Positions 1-11,521 of a DNA stretch of 64,000 nucleotides are shown piece after piece. The notes beneath the pieces are model-generated. The model did no database searches and had not been told where the DNA came from. It worked only from the letters and a program-made list of their open reading frames with translations. The position numbers were made by a program, and so were the translations under genes. Source of the stretch: Cantharellus purpuraceus (lineage: Eukaryota > Basidiomycota > Agaricomycetes > Cantharellales > Hydnaceae); assembly GCA_025174535.1 (NCBI GenBank), contig JALBUN010000002.1:186001-250000 (forward strand), in the 5' to 3' direction. Every line of letters begins with the position of its first letter. The first letter of the stretch is position 1.

Positions 1-1270
1 TCGCGCGGGACGGAGACCGCATCCATGCTCGATCACCAAAGGCTCTATGTCAGCGACCGTGGGGGGTTGCGATACATCATGTAGGCCGGGTGGAGCAAGC
101 TCAGGCGCTAACGCAATGGCGCGCTCCAGAATCACCTTGCCTGTTTCCGGTCGCGCATGTGGGTACCAGTCGTTTCTGAGATAGGTTCCTCCAAGAAGAA
201 CCTATCGTGACCAGCACGGAAATGATGAACCCTAATCCTGTTGTGGAAAAACATCACATCTACTCACGTCGCCGCTCGGACGGGGGACAATATACGACAT
301 CTCGCCGTTATTAAAATGCATGGTTATGCCGTACTTCAGCCATGGCGCACGCACGAGCACCGTTTGTCCCCTGATTGGGAACACATCTCTGCCACACCCC
401 TATTGCATCACATTCACAAGATTGAGATTGAGTCACCTACTTGTCTTCAACGCCTCCCAGAAATCGTGCGCCGATTCCAGGGCAGACCACAAGTGCATCT
501 GGTACGGGGAGCCCCCATGCACCAAGGAGCACCTGATCAATGTGCTGGACGTGCGCACGACGAACTTGACCCCCTTTGCTTAGGAATCGCGCTAGGAGAA
601 AGGGTAGGTATGTCGCCGAGTCGATATTTATCGTCGTGAGTGCTACGCCGCATGCAGCAGGCGCGGGCAGCTGGGGCAGTTCTTCAGGGGGAAGCGGACG
701 AAACTAAGTCATCGCGTGAACTCTGGTAAGTCAAAAACCATAGGGTCAACTTAAATGTCATGAATTACGTCCGGCATATGCTCCAACTCGGTCTTTCCGG
801 TGAGGTCGTCTTCGTAGCACTCCTTCTGGGTGATACGCATAAAATGGCGTGCTTCCTCAGAGTTCTTGCCCGACTCCTCCCAAAGACGTTTAAACGTCTG
901 GTGCTCATATTCTATGCAAACAGGTGTTGCTTTTCAGCTGTTGCCAGGCGCAGCATCATGGTACATACCCAGTTTCTTCGGATCGTCACCCTTGACATTA
1001 AGATAATGCGCTGCCTATTTATTCATATATACAGTAGTCTGAATGGTCACGAAAATGCTGCACTTACGGCCCAGGGACTAGTGTACCGAGTATTCTTCTC
1101 ATCTCCAGGAAGCGATTCTGCCACAATTGTCACTTCATGGCCGTTTCCTTGGATTTCGAGTGCGGTCGTCAATCCGACTATCCCTATACACTCGCAAATC
1201 AATAAGATGGATGACTATTTAGATGAGTTCTCCACTGCCAACCTGATCCTATAACAGCGACTCGAGGCAT
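1..1270 (-). CDS. D-amino-acid oxidase, FAD-dependent (3' end cut by window edge)
   Basis: Oxidatively deaminates D-amino acids to 2-oxo acids, with FAD reduced and H2O2 released; family members are usually peroxisomal. Splicing the minus strand gives an N-terminus starting MPRVAVIGSG (exon 1270-1243), joined from 1183 to IVGLTTALEIQGNGHEV, the Rossmann FAD-binding motif. Later exons give QVRRAHVQHIDQ, VVCPGIGARFLGG, RGQTVLVRAPW, GGTYLRNDWYPHARPETGK and, at the left edge, IEHGCGLRPAR, all in the order of the DAO/DASPO family. The C-terminus, where a peroxisomal targeting tripeptide would sit, lies outside the window. Introns are about 45-65 nt GT-AG. Family assignment is firm; D-amino-acid versus D-aspartate preference cannot be told. 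Confidence 0.88.
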
Positions 1271-1830
1271 GAGAGTAGAACACAAGGAGGCGTGCTAAGA
1301 GGGGTGCTCCAGTCAGAATCTTGGAAATGTGACTCCTGAGTCAGGGAACTATGTCGTGCTGTTTCTGCCTAATATAGTAATTTTGGTAATTTTGGTCATG
1401 TAATTAGCGTACTGATAGGATATGGTTATCTATCATGGATCCTTAATGATCTGGCTTCAGCTCTGACTGTACACTCGCTCATCCTTCTTCCGTTTCCCAA
1501 AAGTGGATGTTAGTACGTCCTGCTCAGTCGAGACTTGTATCTGAATACACGCAAATGTACGTCAGTATCGCATACACATAATACGGGAAGCACATACTTG
1601 GAACGGTACCCCTGCTGCTAAGCCCGACTCGTGGTCTATATTGCCACCCTTGTTCCCCCTCCACCACTGTGCACGCCACGGCCACCAAGGCCACCACCCC
1701 CACACGGTTCTCCGACACACCTCCCTCCGTTGCCCATAGAGCATGCTCTCACCGTCTCCGCGTGCGCGACCGGATGATCCGTAGTACCATCCCGCATGTA
1801 AAATGAGTTGTGCTGCTGCCCTGACCCAGG
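1271..1830. other. intergenic, no gene recognised
   Basis: Lies between the 5' end of the oxidase gene and the 3' end of the membrane-protein gene. A tryptophan-rich open frame on the minus strand (1524-1834) has no family resemblance and looks like chance. AT-rich near 1370-1440, which may hold the oxidase promoter. Confidence 0.5.
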
Positions 1831-3330
1831 TCAAGGCCCAGGCGCGGGAGTGGTCACGGGAACGCCCTCAATGCACTCATGCGAAGGAGCTCGCTCTTCA
1901 AATGACGTGATTACCGCCCGCGACGCCATCGCTGACGCATGACGGTATGGCTTGCTCTTATCTTGAGCCGGGGCTGGTATCACAAGGTCTGGGGTCGTGA
2001 CAGGAGGTCGTGAGGATGAAATGACTGCGCTGTGCGCGCTGAATGGAATGCTGAAGTTGATTGTGGTCATGTAGTAATTATGAGCTTGATCATCGGGGCG
2101 GTAACCGGTTACCCAGTAGAGGACAACGGCATTAACTGTCACCTGATGTAAACGAACATAAAGCCTTTGCAAGACGTAGAGCGAACTCGTGTTCTTACAT
2201 CCAGTCCGCAAGAGGCCAAACATATCCACCCCATTTCTTCCCCATGCTTAACGGCCAATATTGCAATGTTGATTGACGATGTCGTCAAAGCCACAAGGGC
2301 GGCTCTAAAGTAACATTGACATTCGACACATTGCGATACCAGGAAAAAAAATACTGACAACAAGGTACGCCTTGCGATCTTGCGAAGACGAGTGTCACGA
2401 AAGTGAGCTTGCTGCAGAGGAAAGAGGAACATGCTGTTGTAACGGGTTGAGTGATCGTACATTCCGACAGCCTGCTAAGTACGTACGAGGTCAATGTCAC
2501 ATTTAGGAATAGATCGTATGAGAGGAGTGGTATAGACCTGTGAAACGCATGGAGTCAGGAACGTGCCGCCAGAAAGTGCATGGCCAGGCACTTACGCGAA
2601 AGGCTTGAGGCCAATCATGCAGGTGTGGTCTAATATGAAGAATGCGTTTCGGCCTGTCAGAGTGTGGTCAATAAATAAATAAATACACAAGGAAGCATAT
2701 AAAGAGCCACACCAACTATCATGAGCACAGCGACCACAAAATAACCGAGCATCATAAGAAGACATAGACAGTATGCCCTGGAGCTCAGTCGCGTTCCTGT
2801 GTGTGGCCACACGACATATACCTGAAGAAGCCAATTCAGTCTTGACCGTAGGATCAGTATGGGTAATGAGGCTTACACGTTCGATGAGAAAAGAATATAT
2901 GAGAATCTGCGTATAGTTCAACAATTCTTGAACACAACGCCGTTCTATGAGTAACCTACTTTACTCAAACAATCTGGAAAGACAGTGTGAGATGGTGTAT
3001 TAAAAACCATAAGATGGCCTACATATGATGATACACAGGTATATTGCCATGTTACAGGTGACATTGTCCCAACTGGTGCCAAAGCCTTGGATTAAAAGGC
3101 CAGCTGGAGGGTTATGAAGAACTGTAGACAAATTATCCTGATTGCGAACTTGCCATATACATGAAACAGCCATCTGAAGCAGCGTCAACACAAAATACCG
3201 AATTAAACTAGCCGCTCGAGATGATAGCCAGGGCGGCGGTAGAGTGGATGACAAACTCACGAATCAAGAAACACGAGCATTACGCACCAACGTGCCCAAG
3301 GAACGCTACGCCAATTCTTAAGAGAAACAT
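1831..3330 (-). CDS. predicted multi-pass (7TM-like) membrane protein
   Basis: A many-exon gene. Pieces read in order on the minus strand: PAGLLIQGFGTSWDNVTCN followed by a hydrophobic stretch (about 3130-3010), ILIYSFLIERVSLITHTDPT (about 2900-2850), a very hydrophobic segment with YFVVAVLMIVGVALYMLP (about 2755-2690), a frame with RAALVALTTSSINIAIL then HGEEMGWICLASCGLDV (about 2310-2190), and TVNAVVLYWVTGYRPDD (about 2140-2090), ending in a polar tail with a stop at 1831. The order and spacing recall the large family of uncharacterised multi-pass proteins of Agaricomycetes. Function is unknown. The 5' exon is uncertain: the ATG at 3330 is the best candidate, but I could not splice it cleanly to the next exon. 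Confidence 0.55.
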
Positions 3331-3762
3331 GACCTGACTGGGTGCGAGCTGCGAAACAGTAGGCTAAGATGGACGCGCCTGGCGACGAAGATAACGTTAA
3401 AGCCACCCGTGCAAAAGGTAGGAAGTATAGTTACCAAAGAGATGCACTGCAGCACTAGTGGACCTCAGCTGGGGAGTGGCAAAGTCCATAGCAGTACCAA
3501 GGATCTAGCGCATGAAGGAAGATGGCGTAAAACAAAAAAGATGTGCAATGCGATGTATTGACAGGTAGGTACACATGTCCCTCCTAAAGTGACTAGTAAA
3601 ACTGCCGCTCGTCAGATCTGGATAATATTAGACACCCCGAAAACCCATGTGGCTGGTGAATACTAGCAGAAAAGGGTGCCAAGGGTCTTATCAATATATA
3701 ATCCATCCGTCGTTTATCAAGCGTGTAACCTCCAGTTACTTATATACAACCAGGTGCTGTGC
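3331..3762. other. intergenic, no gene recognised
   Basis: Between the 5' end of the membrane-protein gene and the 3' end of the methyltransferase gene, both on the minus strand. I see no coding pattern on either strand. Confidence 0.5.
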
Positions 3763-5162
3763 TTAGTCGTGGGAATAATATGCAGCGTCATTCAACAACT
3801 CGTGTTCGCCACGAATGTTAATGAACGAGTACTGTCACAGAACCTTCAGTCTTCCGCATGTGGAGTGGGAATGAGACTGCGAACGCTTACCTCCGCGAGG
3901 TCTGGTGCCTGCCCACCACGATACACGTTCATGTACACCAAGTTTGGCTACAATAACAGGCGTCATTCTTCTCATCTTGGTCATCGACTCCAATCAACAC
4001 CCACCTCCGTCCAAAATGGTCGCAAACCCGCTTCTTCTAACCGTTCCCACCATTTTAGCAGCTTCGGCAGGTCTTTACCCCATGCATCACGGGCGTGGAT
4101 CTCAAGCTGTATGTAGCCATCAGAACCTATGTCCCGCTACGTTTAACAGTGACGCACCTGTAGCTGTCCGAAAGGAAGGGGTTGCGGAGGTGTCAACGAC
4201 GAGTAATGGTTGATTAGATCTGTGAGTGCATCAAATTCGGCTCCCTCAATGTCAATTTTGAGTATGTCAATGAATGTGTGACCTGTGGGATAAATCAGTT
4301 TGCTCATCGATTGATTCATGTGAAAGTGGATACCATTCATCTTCATCAGGGTATCAAGTGTATACATTTTTACGCGATCACTTGACGAATGAGCGTCCTT
4401 CCCGGACAAACCCCATGCCCAGAAGTGTGACCGCTCCTTCAGCGCACGGACTTCTTCGATCTCAGGTCCAAACTTTGGAAAGGGGGATCTTAACACTCGA
4501 GTGTCTGACCGTCTGTATCATGTAACACAACTCACAGAGCTGACACTAAAGTCATAGCCATACACCTGACATCCAGGTGCACGCTCTAATATAGTAGCCT
4601 CGAAAGACGACTCGCCGTTGATACCTGTTGCGGGTGGTGAGCATGCTGAACGAATATTCCAAATCCGATGCCGTGCTCACCGACACTATATACTACGCAG
4701 TCTTTCTTTGTCTCGAGGCGCTCGAGTCCACACATATATTTCCCACCATCACCGAGCGTGCCTATACGTTCAACCTTGTGCGGACACGTGAATGCAGGGA
4801 GCCAGAAGTCCCACAACGTGTAGAACTCTCCGTTTGTTGGAAACCTAGTACACAAGTCGCCATGCTCAGCCTTCCGTACTGCCTAGCCAAGTTGATAGAG
4901 AATGAGGTACTTACGGCTGTATGTCTTTGGCATTTCCCCCATACTTTTTGATGAGCTCTGGACGACGTGCGACAACGGCTTGGTAGTCACGCTCTGTCTG
5001 TTCGAGCCTGGACTTGAGAGAGAGGGTCTGCACCGGCAAGTCGTCATAGCGAGGGTAGCCAAGAGTCGCGTGGTCAGACGCCCCCAATAGGAACAGGACG
5101 AGAAGGCCCACACCAAGGGCTATTACATAGCGGGGATGGCGATGGAAAATGGAAAGTACCAT
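3763..5162 (-). CDS. membrane-anchored FkbM-type methyltransferase domain protein
   Basis: Starts at 5162 with a short basic head and one hydrophobic segment (YVIALGVGLLVLFLLGA, residues about 12-28), followed by a coiled linker: a type II membrane protein, probably Golgi or ER lumenal. The next exon carries PHKVERIGTLGDGGKYMCGL, typical of fungal Methyltransf_22 proteins, and a later one LKIDIEGAEFDALTDL, the FkbM-family motif in the AdoMet-binding fold. The last exons read QLEIHARDAWGKDLPKLLKW, NLVYMNVYRGGQAPDLAE and YSFINIRGEHELLNDAAYY, with the stop at 3763-3765. Introns at about 4150-4100, 4000-3950 and 3890-3835 are short GT-AG. The acceptor substrate is unknown; homologues are annotated only as methyltransferase-domain proteins. 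Confidence 0.82.
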
Positions 5163-6467
5163 ACTGATTTAGATGATCGTCGAGTCTACAATAGTTGCCC
5201 ACAGCCTTTATATAGTATGCAATGCACACGACTTTCTTGTCGTAACTGCAGGGACAATATTAATACATAGCTCCGCGGCATAAGTCGAAACTCACGGGAG
5301 GTATCTTAGACCTACGGTGGTATGGCGTGAGGAGGGAAAAGAGTGTGAATAAGTGAAACGAAGTGGCTAGATCAATGGCTAGCGCCCTGAGTCTGGCTTT
5401 CCCGAGCATAGGGTGAGAGTCTCTCGTAAGCAGCCAGACACGTCGATGCGGTTCGACAGCTTCGCAACGATTTTCAAACGCGAAGTGCCAAATCACCGCA
5501 TCATGTAAGTCGCGCGCAGCCTCTATGTTGCATCAAAGGATAGTGTATCTTGAATATTAAATGTTGAAGCTGGAGGCTCAGCGCCCGATATGCTGATCAT
5601 GGTATAGCAGGCGACCTCTGGGAGGTTGGTTTCTTGAAAATTTGTCACTGGCTGGTAGTTTCTCCACTTTTGGTTGACCTCTGATCTCTTTCACCGTAAT
5701 ACATCTTCCGCGTACCACGGAATGCCTTCGTCTTTCCATACGGGCATGAAGGCCCAGTATGGCAGGTGTGCCATTACAGGTTCCAATCCTCACTCTGGGA
5801 ACGAAGCGGATTCGACCTGAATCGAAAAAGGGTACACGCTGTTACCAAAAAAATAAGTGATGCCATCTTTTCGTTGATGGCGCAGATGCATTGTGTTCTC
5901 TCTTGCTTTATGCCCTCAGAATCATAGGCACCGGTTTGGCATCAAATTTGCCCAGACTCAATGGGAATAACCCCTCGTTGGAGGGATGCAAGTCGCGGAT
6001 ACCACGATACCACCTCACATGCTTGTGGCCCTAGACGGTTTGAGTGATCGCGGACCAACATCTTGTGCGGGCTTGTGTGTGCGAGGCAATGTTAACGCAT
6101 TGTCACCTCCATCTTCTGGTCCAACGCAAACTGCAAATGACTGACGAGGGTTCTACGCTTAGCCATATGGTTCCTGATCTGTCCCGGATCGTTGTATGTG
6201 AGCCGGTAATTAAGAGGGTCTGCGTTCCCACCCATCATTCTGTGGGTTAAATGATTTTATCCTTCCTGCGGATCCTCCGATGCTCTTATGACTCTCAGTC
6301 TTGCTCGAGTAGCTTCGCCATATGATACTGTTTCGTGCATGCAGTCTGGGAAGAATGGCTCTTGGAACACTCAATATTAGACCATGGAATATTTGATTCT
6401 CCAAGGGCCTGCAACCATACCGGTCCATATGTACACTTAGGTCTCTCTCCGATCAAGTTCGTAGAAC
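5163..6467. other. 1.3 kb intergenic stretch, no gene recognised
   Basis: Separates two divergent genes (methyltransferase -, homocysteine methyltransferase +). It holds only short chance open frames. No tRNA-like cloverleaf and no known motif seen beyond the TATA-like box near the left end. Confidence 0.45.
5207..5214 (-). promoter_or_regulatory. TATA-like box upstream of the methyltransferase gene
   Basis: On the minus strand this reads TATATAAA, about 45 nt before the predicted ATG at 5162. Position and sequence fit a TATA element, but nothing else confirms it. Confidence 0.35.
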
Positions 6468-7908
6468 ATGGGGTTTAGTACCATATTTAGACCTAGTGTT
6501 ACTTCCAACAGCCTTACCAATCCTCCTGTTTTGTTGGACGGTGGCCTGGCACGTTTTAGGAGTTGAAGTTAAAACTACGCTGACACTCAATTTTCCTCAG
6601 GGGACAACTCTCGAAGACGACTTCCATAAGGACATAACCCATCCGCTGTGGTCCGCAAAGCTCGTAGACAAAGAGGAGGATGCCATTGTGGGTGCTCATT
6701 TAGCCTTTCTTCAAGCAGGATCGCAGGTCATCCTCGCTTCGACGTCAGTGGAAGGATAATTCCTGATACGGACACCCATTGACTTTTGCAAATGCCTCCA
6801 TAGATATCAAGCGGCTTATGAGACCTTCAGTAGGGCACAGTACCCAAAACCAGAGGCAGAGAGATTGATGTTGAAATCCGTCGATTTGGCCGTCAAAGCT
6901 CGATCAAAATACGAGACCCTCTCGCAAGCGGCTGGAAGTGTTACCCGCGCGAAAATTGCCCTAGCTTTAGGGCCCTATGGGGCCACCCTGGAACCTGCTG
7001 CCGAGTATACCGGGATTTACCCCCCACCATACGGACCGTCTCCAGGCCTCCCCACTTCAATAATGAATCCAGAAGAGAGGCCATCCTTACAGTCTGATGA
7101 GACATCTCGAACAAGTGCACTTGTCGCTTTCCATTTCTCCAGATTGTTGGTCTATGCACGTCATGCTGACGTTTGGGATGCCATCGATCTCCTTGCCTTT
7201 GAAACTATACCGCTTGTTACAGAGGCCAAAGCAATTCGTATAGCAGTTGCGAAGCTAGAGAATTGGTTACAGAAGGCAGAGTCACGAGATGAAAAGGAAC
7301 CTATGACCTTAAGCGGGATGAAACCGTGGTATATCTCATTCGTATTTCCTGGACCAAGGGGAGAGTTTATCCAAAGTCATTCTTCTGCAACGTGGTTGCA
7401 AGAGACAGAAAGATTGGATTCCTCTGATGGACATACCAAAATACCAACAAAATTCACCGCCTACGAGGTTGCTCAAGCGGCTCTCGAGTCAGAGACTGAT
7501 CATGGAGATCAACGAACAATGTCCGTCCCAGATGGCATTGGCGTGAACTGTACTCCATGCCATGTCATTGCTCCAATCATCGGCGGTTTCGCATCTGCAA
7601 TACGGGACATGCAGCTGAAAGCGATCAGACATAAGGACGAGTTGCCTTGGCTCGTGCTGTATCCCAATGGAGGCCAAACGTATGATCCTGTCGAAAGGAC
7701 TTGGTCGGATGGTCTATTGGTTTCATCAGGACAAGCCAAGGAACAAGAAAAAACCTGGGCAAAAGCTGTTGCAGAAATGATCTGTGGCAGGATTTCAGAA
7801 CACTCTGTATTGGATGGCACCGTGTTTGGAGGGTTATTGGTCGGAGGGTGCTGTAAAACAGGGCCAAACGAGATCAGGCAATTGAAATCACAATTGTCAA
7901 TACCTTGA
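6468..7908 (+). CDS. MHT1: homocysteine S-methyltransferase
   Basis: Transfers a methyl group from S-methylmethionine or AdoMet to homocysteine, giving methionine; a zinc enzyme of the cytosol. Three exons: 6468-6548, 6601-6743 and 6804-7908. The join of exons 1 and 2 yields LLDGGL-GTTLEDDFHKD, the hallmark N-terminal motif, but needs a GC-AG intron (6549-6600, donor GCACGT). The second join gives ASTYQAAYETFSRAQYPKPE. The zinc-binding cysteines are visible in GIGVNCTPCHV (about 7527-7563) and GGCCKTGPNEI near the C-terminus (about 7845-7875). About 440 residues, slightly longer than yeast Mht1/Sam4. The start at 6468 is the first ATG in frame with the motif. Confidence 0.88.
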
Positions 7909-8336
7909 CTTTGTCCCGGTCGTTTAGGAACAGAAAATAACACTGTTGAATATATTGACGCGCTGGAAGGATGGGTGCCGGATGGTGGATGTCAGCATCA
8001 TACGAGAAGGATCTATCCAATTCCGAGGCAATTCTAATCATTGTGACCAATGCGTCATGACGTTGGATAGTTGCAATACTTATAGCATAGCCAGGCAGTC
8101 AGAAACTGGCTGCTAGCTTTAATCGATGCGCCCCTCCAAAACAACATAACATTGGTTTTTACGCAATATGTCACCAGTAGAACAGCAGCTTGGAACAACA
8201 ACACCTTAAGAAACGGTGAGAGAGCAAGCGATGAATTAACCATGGCATGAGATGCATAAAAGAGCATGGACGTAGTGCGGTGCGATGGGGCTCTTCCTTC
8301 CTCACTCCTCCTCGTGATCAACGTCACGACATTCCG
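7909..8336. other. intergenic, no gene recognised
   Basis: Between the convergent 3' ends of the homocysteine methyltransferase (+) and RPL39 (-). Probably just the two 3' untranslated regions. Confidence 0.5.
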
Positions 8337-8655
8337 TTAGATGTTAAGTTTGGTTCGTCTCCAGTGGCGACGTTTTGCGTTGTACTACATATCATCTCAA
8401 AGTTGAATACCTATGAAAAACAACGATCCCAGACACTCACTTGAATTTTGGTGTCGGTTTTTAACCGAAACCATTGAGGGATGGGGCTGCAGAGCAAGAG
8501 CGGTCAGTAAAACCATGAGTTAAATAAAACGAACAAACTAACCGGTTTTGGCGCGCCTTCTTCGCAAGGATTTGCTTGGTACGGAAAGACTTTTGCGACG
8601 GCTGAGAAAAGATTAAGGCAACTTGAAGAAGAGGTCCATTACCCGCACTCACCAT
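8337..8655 (-). CDS. RPL39: 60S ribosomal protein L39 (eL39)
   Basis: Small basic protein of the large ribosomal subunit, lining the exit tunnel. The minus strand splices to M-PSQKSFRTKQILAKKARQNR, then PIPQWFRLKTDTKIQ, then YNAKRRHWRRTKLNI and stop (TTA at 8337-8339 on +), which matches eL39 over its whole length of about 51 residues. The first coding exon is only the ATG (8653-8655), immediately followed by a GTGAGT donor. Three introns in a 51-codon gene is typical of basidiomycete ribosomal protein genes. It is transcribed divergently from the FKBP gene, with 121 nt between the two start codons. Confidence 0.95.
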
Positions 8656-8776
8656 TTTATGGCTCGAAGGCGATGAGGTATTGGGGAATGCAACTGTCAC
8701 ACCAGTCACACTGTACAGTTACTTGGTGCTTGCTGAGGTAAGTTAGTCTCACGCTTGGATTCCGCCTCAGGCCAAA

Positions 8777-9548
8777 ATGCAAATTCTTGCATTGAGCGCA
8801 GTAATTTGCCTGTTCCTTTCTTCGGCTGTATCATCCGAGGAGAAGGAGCAGCCTAAAGAGCTTATAGTGGATGTACTTGAATTACCAGCATCCTGTGATG
8901 CCAAAGCCGTGACTGGTGACAAGATTTCCATGCACTATGTAAGTTTTGTTTTTCCGTAAAATGGGGTTTATAATATCTTAATACTAGTCTGTTAGACTGG
9001 CACCCTGTTTTCGAATGGGAACAAGTTTGATTCCTCGTGCGTCGCTGTCCATCACTGATAAAACACCCGTTTTGAGGGCTTTTGATCTCCATCATTGGGA
9101 TAGTCATGACAGAGGTAGCCCATTAGATCTGACTCGTGAGTGTTGCGGCCAGGGCGATATAGTGACTCCCACATGAAATTCACGTTAAACCACCTAAAGT
9201 TGGAATCGGTCAAGTGATCCCAGGTGTGTAAGATTGACATTGCGTCCGCCCATGAGTACTTATTTATGTCAAGGCTGGGATGAGGGCTTACAAGGGTAAG
9301 ATAGGCGTAACATCATCTCATGAATGCTTATCGCTATCATAGCATGTGTCTCAATGAGAAACGTCGACTCACAATCCCACCTGGCAAGGCCTATGGTTTG
9401 TTCTTACCTCCACATACCACCTACCGAGGGACTTACTTATCTTCTGAAAGGCTCTCGTGGTTTTGGGACCCTTATTCCTCCAAACTCTGCCCTTGTATTT
9501 GAGGTGGAGCTTGTAAACCTGAAGAAATCGAACCGGGAAGAACTCTAG
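8777..9548 (+). CDS. FKBP2: FKBP-type peptidyl-prolyl isomerase, ER lumenal (FKBP2-like)
   Basis: Catalyses cis-trans isomerisation of prolyl bonds during folding in the ER. The first exon encodes a signal peptide (MQILALSAVICLFLSSAVSS) and LELPASCDAKAVTGDKISMH. Later small exons give TGTLFSNGNKFDSS, KVGIGQVI, WDEGL, MCLNEKRRLTIPPGKAYG, SRGFGTLIPPNSALVFEVEL and NLKKSNREEL with the stop at 9546-9548. This is the complete FKBP core, including the conserved Val-Ile and hydrophobic C-terminal strand. The C-terminal REEL resembles KDEL-type ER retrieval signals. A probable 5' UTR intron ends in CCTCAG just before the ATG. Confidence 0.92.
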
Positions 9549-10232
9549 GCAGCTCACATGACACGAAGAGGCCCTCCTGGTGACTTTCTATTACAAAGTA
9601 GGCTTGTTTATCTATCGATCCTTTGTCCTATTCATTTCTACCAAAGCGCATCTACCAAGCCTTACCTTTCCCTGAAAATGCATGTATTTTGTTAACACAT
9701 TGATCGATACCGTAGCCTATTTTAAGCGGGCTTTACTTTGAGGTTATATGGATGCTGATTAGCATGTCAAGGTAATATATCATTTAAACGTAATTGAATC
9801 CGATCTTGCCTCGTCCCTTCAAGCTTGCAGAAGGACAATTATAATCCTCTACAATGAACTAGAAAGGGTAGTTTGGTTTTTGTGTCTCCTGCACATGGAC
9901 ACCTTACTAATATGGGGACTGCATAAACATTCTTCTTGTCCATGTGTATCAATTGCACTTGGGCTTCATTCAAGTTGAAAGAAATTTGAATCTTGTTTCA
10001 TTTCACGTACTATTTACTTGTTATACGGTAGTTCACGATCAGACTTATATCACGTCTCTTTCTCGTCCAGGGCAATCTCAATAAAAAACATTTAAGTGCC
10101 GCTTCTTAATGTCACAACCGGCCATTGGTCGTGAAAACTTGCCTCATACTGACTTGTGAACTCCGAACTTGAAAAGCAGTACTTGATCTAACACGCCACG
10201 CTTTGTCAGCAACCATCATCGACTTGAAGACG
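9549..10232. other. intergenic, no gene recognised
   Basis: AT-rich 3' flank of the FKBP gene and 5' flank of the NKAP-like gene, both on +. I see no coding pattern, repeat or RNA fold. Confidence 0.5.
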
Positions 10233-11521
10233 ATGGCCACCGTGCATCCGAGCAGGATGGGTCTTGTGCCACAAGATTCTAAGGAATATAGAAGTTCAAG
10301 GTATCGGTCTCGCAGTCGAGGTCATAGTCGGGATAGAAATATGGTAAGGCGTCGAAGCTCAAGCCAGGACAGAGATATTGGACGAGACAGTGGACGCAGA
10401 AGTCCCATGTACGATGAGTACAAGGCGGCTTTTGAGTCTGCACCGTGGAGGAAACAAGAGAATATGTATCCAAGTCGAGTAAATGGTGGAAACCGTTATT
10501 TGGAGCGTGATTGGGGGAGCGACGACTATCTGACTAGGTCCGTGGTTGGAAAGTGGCGCGACTCCTCCTATTCTAACTTGAGCTACGTAGCCGACAACAG
10601 CAACGAGAGAATATCCAGTTCACTATATGGCCACCTTCTCCTAAAGGTCCTATGCACGAACTGTGCGTGGCATTGTTGTTGTTTGACCCCTCCTCACATA
10701 ATTTGAACAGTTCTCCCGTCCGTCGTTCCAAATCACACAGACGATCCCGAAAGCGGGACCGGTCCCCTTCTACCTCTTATTCAGATGACACATCGTCCGA
10801 GGAAGAGCGAAGGCGCCGGGAAAAGAAAGCACGTAAGAAAGCCAAAGAGAAAGAGAAAGGCGAAAGGCGAAGCCAGGAAGAAAGACGTCATGAAAGGCAT
10901 AGATCTGGTGAAAATGGCGATGGTTCTAGGAGTCGAGGGCGAAGCGAGGATCGACGTTATAGGAAGCGCTCTGTTAGCCACACTCACTCTGGCAACGAAG
11001 AAGATGACGAAGAGGAGTGGGTAGAGAAGGGAGCATCATCTACGGCCCTTGTTCCTGTGCCAGCCTCTAACGTGCAGGAGGTACCGGTACCGTATTTGCC
11101 CCCAGCACCTAGCAATGCGGATGACTCTGACATCGAGGTCGGACCTCAACCATTGACAAGGACATCAACAAGCAAGGTTGACGAGCGATCGTATGGTGGC
11201 GCTCTGCTCCGTGGTGAAGGTAGCGCCATGGCCGCTTTCCTCGCTGAAGACACCAACGCGCGCATTCCACGTCGAGGAGAAATTGGTCTAACCTCGGACG
11301 AGATTGCATCTTATGAATCAGTTGGGTATGTCATGAGTGGCAGTAGGCACAGGCGTATGAATGCAGTGCGTATGCGGAAGGAGAACCAAGTTATCAGCGC
11401 GGAGGAGAAGAGGGGCATTCTGAAATTGCAGAAGGAAGAACGGGAACGGCGCGAGGAGCTTTTGAGGGAAGAATTCAAGGAGCTTGTTGATGAAAGGCTC
11501 AAGGCTGGGGGTAAAAATTGA
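10233..11521 (+). CDS. NKAP: NKAP-like protein (SynMuv/NKAP C-terminal domain)
   Basis: Nuclear Arg/Ser-rich protein; NKAP in animals is tied to splicing and transcriptional repression. The N-terminus is rich in RS dipeptides. Two introns restore the family motif: one about 10540-10593 (joining to a glutamine-rich stretch and FTIWPPSPKGPMHEL) and one about 10663-10711 (joining to SPVRRSKSHRRSRKRDR). A long Lys/Glu/Arg-rich low-complexity region follows. The C-terminus carries the diagnostic block: RIPRRGEIGLTSDEIASYE, GYVMSGSRHRRMNAVRMRKE and NQVISAEEKRGILKLQKEER. The start at 10233 is the first ATG in the open frame. Confidence 0.9.

Noticed and set aside
760..1254. 164-codon plus-strand open frame
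   Set aside because: It is antisense to exons of the D-amino-acid oxidase, which explain the sequence.
1524..1834. Minus-strand frames rich in Trp and Gly (WWPWWPWRAQWW)
   Set aside because: Low-complexity GGTGG-type sequence downstream of a stop; no protein-like features.
3369..3418. ATG-led acidic plus-strand peptide followed by a GTAGGA donor
   Set aside because: Too short, and no continuing exon recognised downstream.
3676..4116. 146-codon plus-strand open frame
   Set aside because: Antisense to the C-terminal exons of the methyltransferase gene, whose motifs are clear.
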